DNA of 64,000 bases from Klebsiella pneumoniae. Lineage in GTDB: Bacteria > Pseudomonadota > Gammaproteobacteria > Pseudomonadales > UBA5518. Below, piece after piece: positions 35,355 through 44,071 of the stretch. The number at the start of each line of letters is the position of its first letter. Position 1 is the first letter of the stretch. The translations under genes were made by a program, and so were the position numbers. The DNA lies in NCBI GenBank assembly GCA_945862145.1, contig CAMAXE010000008.1, forward strand, positions 1 through 64,000, read 5' to 3'. Under the pieces are notes generated by a model. It searched no databases. It was not told the origin of the DNA and saw only the letters and a program-made list of their open reading frames with translations.

Positions 35355-37016
35355 ATGAACCCCGAGGCCGTGTCGGTCAGCGAAATTCTCGCCTCGCTTT
35401 TTGCCGGCCTGGGGCTGTTTTTTATCGGTGTAAAACTGATCGGCTCCAATCTGAAGCGCCTCTCGGGTCCGCGCATGCGCCGCCTCGTGGAGGTCGCCGT
35501 GCGCAGCCGCGCACGCAGCAGCGTGCTCGGTACGCTGGCCGGCGTGATGACGCAGAGCTCCAACGCTGTCACGTTCATCCTCTCGAGCATGGTCGCGGCG
35601 GGGCTGCTCGATGTCCGCCGAGCGATGCCAGTGGTGGCCTGGTCAAGCGTGGGCACCTCTGCGCTGGTGCTGCTCGCCACGGTCGATATCCACATTGCCG
35701 TCCTGTACCTGCTGGGCGTGATCGGTATGGCTTATTTCTTCGACATCGAGGCATCGCCGCGCTACCGCGACGCCGCGGGTGCTGCGCTCGGCACGGGGCT
35801 GCTGTTCCTGGGGCTGCAGTTGATCCACGAGGGCGCGCAGCCGGCGGGCGAACTTGAGGGATTGCGGATGTATCTCGATGCCCTCTCGGAGTTCGAGATA
35901 CTTCTGCTGCTCGCCAGCGTTGCGGTCACGATAGTGCTGCAGTCCTCGTCCACCGTCTCGGTGATCGCCGTCACCATGGCGGGGGCGGGGCTGCTCGACC
36001 TGGAGCAGGCGCTGGTGTTGATCACCGGCGCCAATGCGGGCTCGGGCCTCAGCGTGCTGCTGATGTCGGCGGGGCAGGTGGGCAGCACGCGACGGCTCGC
36101 GTTGGTGCAGGTCGAGACCAAGCTCGTGGCGAGCCTGATGTGCCTCCTGCTGTTGTTCGCGGAGCGCTATCTGGGCGCGCCCGGCGTGATGGCTCTGGGT
36201 CACGCGGCCGGCTTGGGCACGCCCGCCGCTCACGGCGCCGCGTATTTCGTGGCGCTGCAACTCACAGGCGCGCTGCTCGCAATGGCCTTCGATGGCACGT
36301 TTCTCGCGCTCGCCGGACGCTTCTCGCCCGAGAGCCATCAGGAAACCCTGGCACGCCCGCGCTACCTCTACGCGCAGGCGCTGGAGGAGTCCACCACCGC
36401 GCTCGAACTGCTGGAACTCGAGCAGACGCGCCTGCTGGGGCACGTAGGGTGTTATCTGTCCGAGGCCGAGCCCTCGGCTCGCCTGCTCGCCGAAGAGCCC
36501 GCTGCCAACCACGCTGCGGCCCCGGAACTGGCCGAGGCCGATGCCCAGGTCGGCGCGCAGGTGGCGAGATTCATGGGCGCCCTGGCCGATCGTTATCACG
36601 ATGCCCACACAGGCCAGCAGCTGCTGCGGCTGCAGGAGCGACTGCGCAGCATTCAGGAACTGGGCGCGGCCGTGCGCGAGCTGGATACCTGGCTCCTGCG
36701 CATCGACACCATCGAGGACCCGAACCGTGAACACTGCGTGAACCTCAAGGTGCAGGTCCGGGAGTCCTGTCATTTCCTGTTGGAGATGTTGTATGACACG
36801 ACGGCCTCGCGCAGCGACGAGGATCTCGCCATCCTCGACCTGCTGGTCCACGACCGCAGTGAGGTGATGGACGGCCTGCGCAAGGGCTGGATGCAGCAGG
36901 CCGCCACCACCGGTCAGCCGATGCTCGAGGCCCTGTTCGCCGCCACCTCGCTGTTCGAGCGCTCGGTGTGGATCGTGCGGCGGGTCAGACAGACGCTGCG
37001 GGCGGCTGCGGCCTGA
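35355..37016 (+). CDS. Na/Pi cotransporter family protein with PhoU-like C-terminus (paralogue 2)
   Basis: A 553-residue paralogue of the transporter at 12969. The N-terminus LFAGLGLFFIGVKLIGSNLK closely matches the other copy. The first repeat motif is GVMTQSSNAVTFIL (QSSN in place of QSSS), and the second is IVLQSSSTVSVIAV. The C-terminal half is PhoU-like (LELLELEQTRLLGHVGCYLSE, VRESCHFLLEML). It probably carries phosphate or a related anion with Na+. The upstream gene is a small membrane sensor; the combination differs from paralogue 1, which stands alone. Confidence 0.87.
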   Translation: MNPEAVSVSEILASLFAGLGLFFIGVKLIGSNLKRLSGPRMRRLVEVAVRSRARSSVLGTLAGVMTQSSNAVTFILSSMVAAGLLDVRRAMPVVAWSSVGTSALVLLATVDIHIAVLYLLGVIGMAYFFDIEASPRYRDAAGAALGTGLLFLGLQLIHEGAQPAGELEGLRMYLDALSEFEILLLLASVAVTIVLQSSSTVSVIAVTMAGAGLLDLEQALVLITGANAGSGLSVLLMSAGQVGSTRRLALVQVETKLVASLMCLLLLFAERYLGAPGVMALGHAAGLGTPAAHGAAYFVALQLTGALLAMAFDGTFLALAGRFSPESHQETLARPRYLYAQALEESTTALELLELEQTRLLGHVGCYLSEAEPSARLLAEEPAANHAAAPELAEADAQVGAQVARFMGALADRYHDAHTGQQLLRLQERLRSIQELGAAVRELDTWLLRIDTIEDPNREHCVNLKVQVRESCHFLLEMLYDTTASRSDEDLAILDLLVHDRSEVMDGLRKGWMQQAATTGQPMLEALFAATSLFERSVWIVRRVRQTLRAAAA

Positions 37017-37206
37017 TTGACGGCTAGTCACAGCCGCCCTGTGGCCTCGGCTAAGGTCGTTCGCGCGATGTCAGTGCAGGTCGACAGGGACTCCCCAACC
37101 AACCTTTTGACGGCCTTTTCACCGGTTGCCGTTGCCCGTGGCAGCGACTAACATCCCGTTGACCGACCATATGTGGCCGGACACCAAACACATGGAGATT
37201 TTCCGC

Positions 37207-38004
37207 ATGCGCAGATCCAGACTCGGCCTTCTGATGGGATTTGCCTGTTCCGGCATTGCGTCGATCGCCAGCGCCGATGCGGGTGGTTGGCACTACGGGG
37301 TCGGAACCGGTTTCAGCTCGTTCAGCGTGAACGGTGATGTCGGGGTTCCGGTGACGGTGAAGGGCAATGTGCCGGCGGGCGCAGTTCCCCCGACGGGCAT
37401 CGTCGCCGACGTCGACCTGAACAACAAGGAAACCTCTGACCTTTTGGACTCAGCGGTCGGGCTGACGGCCTTTGCCGCCAACGAGGATTGGAGCTTGACG
37501 GCCTCGTTCAACAAGCTGTCGCTGAAGGATCAGGACAGCAGATTCGATGCTGAGTGGGACAAGACCCAGGCGGAGTTCATCGTGGCCTACAACTTCGCCC
37601 GCGTGTCGCAGAACACATTCGCCTTGCAGTTGGGCGCGCGCTATGTCGAGCATGACTGGAGCGCCGATGTAGGCCGTATTCCCGTCACCGGGGGTACGGT
37701 GCGGATGAGTTCCGACGTTGATGACCACTGGACCGACGTTGTCGTGGGCATCATGCATACGCGCCCGCTCGCCAAGGGCTGGGTGTGGCGCAACGTGGCC
37801 AACTACGGCTTTGGCGGCTCCGAGGGCACCGTGCTTGCGCAGACCTCCATCATCTGGAAGCCGTTGGAGCATTGGGCCTTCAACGCCAGTGCGCGTTATC
37901 TGTCGACCGAATATGGCGACAAAGGCGACCTTGGCGACAGCGACTTCTATTACTACAAGGCCGACGAGCCGGCGTTTGGTCTGGGCGTCAACTTCGTGTG
38001 GTGA
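37207..38004 (+). CDS. Outer-membrane beta-barrel protein
   Basis: A 265-residue protein. The start at 37207 has GGAG about 9 bases upstream and opens a signal peptide (LGLLMGFACSGIASIASADA). The mature protein is made of alternating strands (WHYGVGTGFSSFSVNGDVG, LTAFAANEDWSLTASFNKLS, FALQLGARYVEHDWSADVG) and ends AFGLGVNFVW with a terminal aromatic residue, as for BAM-inserted barrels. The family is not named; ligands and function are unknown. A strong intrinsic terminator follows 30 bp after the stop. Confidence 0.8.
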   Translation: MRRSRLGLLMGFACSGIASIASADAGGWHYGVGTGFSSFSVNGDVGVPVTVKGNVPAGAVPPTGIVADVDLNNKETSDLLDSAVGLTAFAANEDWSLTASFNKLSLKDQDSRFDAEWDKTQAEFIVAYNFARVSQNTFALQLGARYVEHDWSADVGRIPVTGGTVRMSSDVDDHWTDVVVGIMHTRPLAKGWVWRNVANYGFGGSEGTVLAQTSIIWKPLEHWAFNASARYLSTEYGDKGDLGDSDFYYYKADEPAFGLGVNFVW

Positions 38005-38034
38005 GCCCGTGCCCTCGGGGCATGTCGTGCGAGG

Positions 38035-38068
38035 AAAGGGCGGTTGTGATCCAACCGCCCTTTTTTTT
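38035..38068 (+). terminator. Intrinsic terminator after the outer-membrane barrel gene
   Basis: AAAGGGCGGTTG and CAACCGCCCTTT form a 12-bp perfect stem with a 5-base loop (TGATC), running into eight T residues. Confidence 0.92.
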
Positions 38069-38306
38069 CACGTCAGCTCGGGTGGCAGTAACGCGGCTCA
38101 GCTCATTGGGTGTCCGCGTAACCCGGCGAGGTTGAGGTAGGCGCCGCGCTGGTCGGCACTGCTGGCATTGCTGTGCGCATTTCCACCATGATCGCCCGGA
38201 ACCCCGCCTTGCGGTAGACGAGCACTGCGGCCAGGCGTATCGAGACTCCGGGTTCGTCTGTGTCCATCGAGAATCGCCTCACAGCTCGCAGGCAGCATGA
38301 TCCGTT

Positions 38307-39548
38307 CTAGTTGCCGAACGTCGCGATCAGCGCATCCACGAGGTCGAAGGTCGCCACCCAGCCGTAGGGGCCTTCTTCCACATCGGCGCGTGGCCAGCTC
38401 GAGAAGATGGCGATCACGATGCCTTCCTTGGGTGCCACGTGCAGGAACTGCCCGTTGATGCCTTCGCCTTCGACATCCCCTTTGCCATTGCCCACGCCCC
38501 ACCAGAAGGAGCGGTAGTAGGGTTTGCGCGTGTCGGAGTTCACCTGGTATGGCCATGCCGGATCCGGGGGCTGGTGCTGGATATCGTGGAGGAATGCGGC
38601 GGGCACTACGGGCCTGCCCATGGCGCTACCGTTGTTCAATACCAGCATGCCGAAGCGCCCGAGGTCCCGCAGGGTGGCACTCATGCCGCCGTCGCCGAGC
38701 GCGAATCCGGCCGCATCGATGGTGATGTTGGCGTCGAACTCAGCGCCCATGGGCTGCCAGATGTACTCGGAGATCAGCGTGGCCAGCGGCTTGCCCGTGG
38801 CTTCCTCGAGCACCCATCCCATGACATCGGTGGAACCCGATTTATAAATGAACTTGCCGAGGTTCTCGGGCTTGCGGCCCACCGTCGGGAAAAAAGCGTA
38901 ACCGCCGCGTGGCCCGTTGGCGGGGCAGTAATCTGCGTCGGACCAACCGAGCGCGCAGTCCTGCAGGCGGACCGTGCTCTGCATGTTTTCGTAGTCCTCG
39001 GTGTAGTCGGCACCGTCGCGCATGTCCATCAGCGTCTGCAGCGAATCCGGCCCCCAGCCGCTCGCCGCCAGCGCGGGTACGTAGTGCGCCACGCTCTTGC
39101 CGAGGTCGATTCGCCCTTCGGCGGCAAGCGTGCCTGCCAGCAGGCCGATCACGGATTTGTTCACCGACATCATCAAGTGGGGCAGTTCGGGGCGCAGGGC
39201 GCCGTAGTACCTCTCCACGAGGATCCGGCCGTCCTTGATGACCACGATGCCATCGATGAATTGCTCGGCGGCGATCGCGTCCAGTTGTTGCTGTTTACCG
39301 CGGTACAGGAAAGACACGTCCTGTCCTGCCCCGGGCGAGGTGTCCAGCGCCAGAACGCGCTGGTTGTCGTGGGCGATGTTGGCGGTGGGGATCACCTCGC
39401 GCACATGGCTGAAGCCCCAGCGGTTGTATGGCGCGTACTGGAAATTAGCCAGGTTGAGCCCGGGCGGCCTGCCGTCCTGTTGGGCCTGGACCGCGCCCGC
39501 CATCAACAAGCCGGCTGCCAGTGCAAGTGCGGCGAGACGCCTCGGCAT
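38307..39548 (-). CDS. Secreted beta-lactamase-fold serine hydrolase (esterase/6-aminohexanoate hydrolase-like)
   Basis: A 413-residue hydrolase. The start at 39548 opens a signal peptide (LAALALAAGLLMAGAVQAQ), with GGAG about 9 bases upstream. The SxxK motif is MMSVNKSVIGLLAGTL (near residue 130); a Tyr-motif candidate is in GADYTEDYENM, and a C-terminal strand is INGQFLHVAPKEGIVIAIFS. This is the EstB/NylB-like branch that hydrolyses esters or amides, not a true antibiotic beta-lactamase by appearance. It lies in a stretch with gene scraps on its 5' side. Confidence 0.87.
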   Translation of the reverse strand: MPRRLAALALAAGLLMAGAVQAQQDGRPPGLNLANFQYAPYNRWGFSHVREVIPTANIAHDNQRVLALDTSPGAGQDVSFLYRGKQQQLDAIAAEQFIDGIVVIKDGRILVERYYGALRPELPHLMMSVNKSVIGLLAGTLAAEGRIDLGKSVAHYVPALAASGWGPDSLQTLMDMRDGADYTEDYENMQSTVRLQDCALGWSDADYCPANGPRGGYAFFPTVGRKPENLGKFIYKSGSTDVMGWVLEEATGKPLATLISEYIWQPMGAEFDANITIDAAGFALGDGGMSATLRDLGRFGMLVLNNGSAMGRPVVPAAFLHDIQHQPPDPAWPYQVNSDTRKPYYRSFWWGVGNGKGDVEGEGINGQFLHVAPKEGIVIAIFSSWPRADVEEGPYGWVATFDLVDALIATFGN

Positions 39549-39566
39549 GGTCGTTATCTCCATCAT

Positions 39567-39878
39567 TCAAGACAGTTTGCGCGTTACGAACGCGTGGAGT
39601 TTTTTTGCGACCTGCTCTCGCAGGTCTTGTGCCCGGTCGCGAGTTTGGTGGCGATTGCAATGACCGTCATTGCCGCTGCAGCGCAGGATCATGTTGAAGG
39701 TGCCCGCCTTGCGGTCGTAGCCCAGCACGGGCTGCTCGTAATCGACGCTGTAGAGAGGCGAGCTGTTGTCGTACAGCCGCACTGGTCTGCGTTCAGCTTG
39801 GGAGTCGGCACGGTGACCTCCAGGGTGAGTTCGGCAAGCCACTGAGGTGATTAAGCCCAAATGCCGATGCAAAGCCAA
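39567..39878 (-). pseudogene. Unrecognised C-terminal gene remnant
   Basis: The frame encodes VRLYDNSSPLYSVDYEQPVL, then GYDRKAGTFNMILRCSG, CNRHQTRDRAQDLREQV and KKLHAFVTRKLS to the stop. This looks like a genuine folded C-terminus, but the sequence before it (RTHPGGHRADSQAE) does not; an alternative frame just upstream reads LAELTLEVTVPTPKLNAD, suggesting a frameshift near 39790. I do not recognise the family. It is probably the remains of a larger gene. Confidence 0.35.
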
Positions 39879-39899
39879 GGTTTCGGCGTCGCGCGGCCC

Positions 39900-40005
39900 T
39901 CAGCCGATGGATGCACCACCGCGCGCCTCTCGCACATGCACCGTCACCGCCTGATCGAAGCCCTTCAGCGTCTGATCCCCGAGCCGGTGCGTGTTGTGCG
40001 CGCTT
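39900..40005 (-). pseudogene. Possible C-terminal scrap of a class III nucleotide cyclase
   Basis: Thirty-odd codons read NTHRLGDQTLKGFDQAVTVH then VREARG to a stop. LG-x-x-x-LKGFDxxVTVY is the usual ending of adenylate/guanylate cyclase catalytic domains. The catalytic residues are not present upstream, where the aldehyde dehydrogenase begins. The call rests on one short motif. Confidence 0.35.
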
Positions 40006-40071
40006 TGGCTTGGCACCGCACTACGGCACTGGCCCGAGAGGGTAATCCCGGAGGGCGGTGCCGCTGCTGCC

Positions 40072-41580
40072 TCAGAGCGCGATGCAGACGGTCTGCGTCT
40101 CGCAATATGCCTTCACTGCATCGACGCCGTTCTCGCGGCCCCAGCCGGACTCCTTGAAGCCGCCGAAGGGCAGGGCGGCGTCAATCACGTTGTGGCAATT
40201 GACCCACACGGTGCCCGAGCGGATGCGGTGCGCCAGCGTGTGCACGGTCGAGACGTCGCGCGTCCAGATACTGGCGCCGAGACCATAGGGCGTGTCGTTG
40301 GCCCAGGCGATCACTTCCTCGAGGTCCGTGTAGGGCATAGCCACGAGCACGGGTCCGAAGATTTCCTCACGCACGATCTTCATGTCATTGCTGGTGTTCA
40401 CGAACACAGTCGGGTTGACGAAGAAGCCGTTGCTGTCAGGCCGCGTGCCGCCGACCAGCAGCTCCGCCCCCTCGGCCTTGCCGGCTTCGATGTAGGCGCA
40501 GACGCGATCCTGCTGCACCTTCGACACCATTGGCCCGATTTCGGTGCTCATGTCGAGGCCCGGCCCCACCTTCATATTGCGGGCGATATTGGCAACGCCG
40601 TCGACCACCTCGTCGAAGCGCGACTTGTGCACGAACAGCCGCGAGCCGGCGCAGCAGGTCTGGCCGTGGTTGAAGAAGATGCCGCTCGCCGCACCCGGTA
40701 TGGCCACTGCCGCGTCGGCGTCCGGCATCACGATTGCCGGCGACTTGCCGCCGAGTTCGAGCGTGACGCGCTTCAGGTTGCCGCTCGCGGCCTGCAGGAT
40801 CAGCCTGCCCACCTCGGTCGAGCCGGTGAAGGCGATCTTGTCGACGCCGCGGTGATTGGAGAGCGCGGCTCCGGCGGTGTGGCCGTAGCCGGTGACCACG
40901 TTCAGAACGCCGTCGGGGAAGCCGGCTTCCTGCGCCAGCCGCCCGATGAACAGGGCAGTGAGCGGGGTTTCCTCGGCGGGCTTCAGCACCACGGTGCAGC
41001 CGGCCGCGAAGGCGGGGCCGAGCTTCCAGGCAATCATCAGGGCAGGGAAGTTCCAGGGGATGATGGCTCCGACCACGCCCACCGGTACCGGATGCGAGTA
41101 GGCGAAGAAGCGCGCGTCTGGCGCGAAGGGGATCGAGGGCTTCAGGGTGGCGCCGTTCAGCTTCGAGGGAATGCCGGCCATGAAGCGGAACACGTCGATC
41201 GCGCAGGTCATGTCGACGGCCTTGGCGATCGCCACGTTCTTGCCGTTGTCGATGGACTCGAGCTCGGCCAGCGTGTCGATGTTCTGCTCCATGAGATCCG
41301 CGAGACGGTTCATCAGGCGCTCGCGGATGGCCGGCTTCATGTCGCGCCAGGCAGCGCTCTCGAAGGCATTGCGAGCGGCCTGTACCGCATGATCGATGTC
41401 AGCGGCGTCGCTCTCGGCAACACGCGTGATCTCTTGGCCAGTGGCGGGATCGACCACCGACAGCGTCTTGCCCGAAGCCGCCGGTACCCAGCTGCCACCG
41501 ATCAGGTTGGCGTGTGCGGCAGCAAGGAACTCGCGGGTCGCGGGGCGAATGGTATTCAGGTCGTTCATGGCAACGGTCAT
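40072..41580 (-). CDS. NAD(P)-dependent aldehyde dehydrogenase
   Basis: A 502-residue ALDH. The start at 41580 has GAGGTG 6 bases upstream. Key sites: IIPWNFPALMIAWKLGPAFA (substrate/cofactor region), FTGSTEVGRLI, LELGGKSPAIV with the catalytic Glu, FNHGQTCCAGSRLFV with the nucleophile Cys, and EEIFGPVLVAM. It oxidises an aldehyde to an acid. The closest subgroup appears to be phenylacetaldehyde/betaine-type ALDH, but the specific substrate is not certain. It is divergent from the CehA-like hydrolase at 41872 (291 bp between starts), which may supply an aldehyde or alcohol precursor. Confidence 0.92.
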   Translation of the reverse strand: MTVAMNDLNTIRPATREFLAAAHANLIGGSWVPAASGKTLSVVDPATGQEITRVAESDAADIDHAVQAARNAFESAAWRDMKPAIRERLMNRLADLMEQNIDTLAELESIDNGKNVAIAKAVDMTCAIDVFRFMAGIPSKLNGATLKPSIPFAPDARFFAYSHPVPVGVVGAIIPWNFPALMIAWKLGPAFAAGCTVVLKPAEETPLTALFIGRLAQEAGFPDGVLNVVTGYGHTAGAALSNHRGVDKIAFTGSTEVGRLILQAASGNLKRVTLELGGKSPAIVMPDADAAVAIPGAASGIFFNHGQTCCAGSRLFVHKSRFDEVVDGVANIARNMKVGPGLDMSTEIGPMVSKVQQDRVCAYIEAGKAEGAELLVGGTRPDSNGFFVNPTVFVNTSNDMKIVREEIFGPVLVAMPYTDLEEVIAWANDTPYGLGASIWTRDVSTVHTLAHRIRSGTVWVNCHNVIDAALPFGGFKESGWGRENGVDAVKAYCETQTVCIAL

Positions 41581-41871
41581 GTCAGGCACCTCGGTAATGG
41601 CGTCGGTGTTGGGCTACGGCCATCGCGCAGATGGACGCGTGATTCGATGATAACTGAATTTCCCCAGAGGGGATTCCGCCTCGCCAGCCGGCACGAAGAA
41701 TCGACGAGCACTTCCGCTGCGCTCAATCCTGACTTCCCGCCCAGACTAGAACGCGGCGCCTTAGGCTGCTGCAATCGCCGGAACCGTCCGTGGGTCGGTC
41801 GCGCGACATCGATGCGAGCAAGGCCGCGGCGAGTAACAGCCATGCCTGGCCGCTACAAAGGGGAGATGAGC

Positions 41872-43980
41872 ATGCCTGCAATCCTGCGGGGAGCTGCGCG
41901 CCGCGCACTACTCATGGTGTTCCTGTGTCACGCGGCGACGGTCGCGCTGGCTCACGAGATCCACCCGCTTGGCTTCAGGGAGCTGGCCTGGAGAGTGCCG
42001 CATGTCGCGCGCGTGACGGCCAGCCTGCTCGACTTCCAGAGCGGTGCACTGGTGCTTTCGTGGAGCGGACTCGGCCAGCTGACTATCCTCGACGGGCGCG
42101 AGTGCTTGGTGGGTCCGTATTTCCTGATCGACATCGACGACGCCTGGGCGTTCGACATCGACGAGCCGGTTACCGTTAAGCTGGAGCTGGCGCGCGGCCA
42201 CGGCGTGCTGGTTTCGTATGACCACGCCAGCAGCGCACCGGTCATGCGGGCCGTAAAGGCCGCGGCACCCGGTTCGACGGTCGAAGTCACGCTGGACCGC
42301 GCGCGCTTCGCCAACCGCTTGTTCGCGGGCAGCGACCTCGCGATTGCCGCAACCGGAGCGGTGTATCCCTACGATCCCGGTGCCGAACACGATGTCGCAA
42401 TCTGCGGCATGACCCTCGAGCGCGGCGCGCCGCAGTCGCGCCCCCGGGCCGCGCCCGGACGGCTGGTGCTCGATCTCGTCGATGCCACGAGTGGCGAACC
42501 GACGGCCGCGCGCGTCGGTCTTTTCGATGCGACCGGCCGGATGCCCCTGCCATCAGCGGATGCCGTCTCCGTGCGACGCTATGCGGAGGAGCTGCGCCAG
42601 ATTCCGGTCGTCACTTCGCGTGAAGCCTGGCCGGCTCCGGGCGGCTACGCGTTCTACGTTGACGGTCACTACACCGCAGACGTCCCGCCCGGCGAGTACC
42701 AGTTGGTAGCGATGAAGGGGCCGGAGTACCGCCTGCTGCGGCGGACGTTGCAGGTCGAATCCGGCAGCACGACTGCGGTGCAGGGACGGCTCGAGCGTTG
42801 GGCGGACGCACCCGCGGCGGGTTGGTACTCGGGTGATGTGCACGTGCACATCACGCGACGCGAGGAGGACAATCCGGTCGTGCTGGGTCAGATGCGCGCC
42901 GAGGATCTGCATGTGACCAACGTGCTGCAGATGGCGAACGTCATGCGCACCCACTTCCCCCAATATGCATTCGGTCCGGCCGGCCGCTTCCAGGAGCACG
43001 CTCACGCCCTGGTCTCCGGTCAGGAATCGCCACGCAGCGGGCATCGCGGCCACACCATTGGCCTGAACGGCACGCGCTACCACGCGCCCAAGCAGTTTTT
43101 TCTCTATCACCAGGTGGCCGAAGCGCTGCATGCGGACGGCGGCCTGTTCGGCTATGCGCATCTCCTGCAGGACGCTTTCCACGTTGCACGCGGCCTTGCG
43201 CTCGATGCGCCGCTCGGGCTCGTCGACTTCGTCGAGGTGCTGCAGTTCGGCGTGGTTGGCACTGACCTCTACTACGACATGCTGAACCTGGGGCTGCGTA
43301 TCGCGCCTGCCGGCGGCTCGGACTATCCGTACATAGACCTGCCTGGCGCCGCGCGCAGTTACGTGCACATCGACGGACCGTTCACGACCGACGCGTGGTT
43401 CGATGGCCTGCGGCGGGGTCACACCTTCGTCAGCAACGGCCCGCTGCTGGACGTCGACGTCGACGGCAAGGGCATGGGCGGCGAGATCGACATCCAGCCG
43501 GGCGGGACCATTACGGTTAACGCGCGAGCTCGCCTCAACCCGGATCTCGATCGTCTCGACCGGCTCGAACTGGTCGTGCACGGCAAGGTCGTCGCTACCG
43601 CGAGGGCCGGCGCCGGCGCCGGCGCGGAGGAACTCAGACTCACACACCGGCTGAAGCCGGACCGCGGCCTGTGGCTTGCGGTGCGCGCCTACGGCAAGGG
43701 CGTTGCGGTGGCGCACTCGGCGCCGGTCTATGTGCGGGTTGGAGACGACCCCGCGACCTTTGCGGTGGCGGAAGTGACAGCGCTGGTCGACAAGTACGAG
43801 GCACTGCTCGATGCCGCGCTCGCCGCGACGCCAGAGCCGTACGAAGATCTCGAGCACTGGGACACTGGCGTGGAGCTTGCTCGGCAGTGGCAGCAGCAGT
43901 TGCCGGCGCTGCGCGAGCAGGCGGCGCGCGCGCGGGCGCGGCTCGAGGAAATCCGTGCGGCGAGTAGGGTCCCACGGTAG
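41872..43980 (+). CDS. Secreted CehA/McbA family metallohydrolase (PHP domain), copy 1
   Basis: A 702-residue protein. The start at 41872 is fixed by GGGGAG 6 bases upstream and a signal peptide (LLMVFLCHAATVALAHE). The N-terminal half holds beta-sandwich-like repeats; the PHP domain begins at AGWYSGDVHVHITRREEDNP (GDxHxH metal motif, about residue 320) and continues with FQEHAHALVSGQE, GLFGYAHLL and IAPAGGSDYPYI. A coiled C-terminal tail follows (LPALREQAARARARLEEI). The family includes the carbaryl hydrolase CehA, but most members are of unknown substrate. A second member is at 45328. Confidence 0.83.
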   Translation: MPAILRGAARRALLMVFLCHAATVALAHEIHPLGFRELAWRVPHVARVTASLLDFQSGALVLSWSGLGQLTILDGRECLVGPYFLIDIDDAWAFDIDEPVTVKLELARGHGVLVSYDHASSAPVMRAVKAAAPGSTVEVTLDRARFANRLFAGSDLAIAATGAVYPYDPGAEHDVAICGMTLERGAPQSRPRAAPGRLVLDLVDATSGEPTAARVGLFDATGRMPLPSADAVSVRRYAEELRQIPVVTSREAWPAPGGYAFYVDGHYTADVPPGEYQLVAMKGPEYRLLRRTLQVESGSTTAVQGRLERWADAPAAGWYSGDVHVHITRREEDNPVVLGQMRAEDLHVTNVLQMANVMRTHFPQYAFGPAGRFQEHAHALVSGQESPRSGHRGHTIGLNGTRYHAPKQFFLYHQVAEALHADGGLFGYAHLLQDAFHVARGLALDAPLGLVDFVEVLQFGVVGTDLYYDMLNLGLRIAPAGGSDYPYIDLPGAARSYVHIDGPFTTDAWFDGLRRGHTFVSNGPLLDVDVDGKGMGGEIDIQPGGTITVNARARLNPDLDRLDRLELVVHGKVVATARAGAGAGAEELRLTHRLKPDRGLWLAVRAYGKGVAVAHSAPVYVRVGDDPATFAVAEVTALVDKYEALLDAALAATPEPYEDLEHWDTGVELARQWQQQLPALREQAARARARLEEIRAASRVPR

Positions 43981-44071
43981 CCGCGTTGCAGGTTCCGGCG
44001 CTCGGCTTGGGGATATGGCCATTCGGTTCGGGACTATCAAGTCGCCACGTCGCTTGCCGCATCCGATCATG

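Noticed and set aside
35643-37031. 462-codon minus-strand frame opposite the second Na/Pi transporter
   Set aside because: Gln/His/Arg-rich with no fold signal; shadow of the transporter gene.
38098-38265. Minus-strand frame MDTDEPGVSIRLAAVLVYRK continuing to a stop
   Set aside because: No ribosome site and composition turns Pro/Ser/Thr-rich; possibly a scrap but not supportable.
39991-41871. The CehA-like reading frame is open for about 630 codons upstream of its start
   Set aside because: The extension is antisense to the aldehyde dehydrogenase, and a signal peptide with a good ribosome site fixes the start at 41872.
43607-43632. Palindromic run GGCCGGCGCCGGCGCCGGCG inside the CehA-like gene
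   Set aside because: It encodes an Ala/Gly linker in a GC-rich gene and shows no regulatory context.
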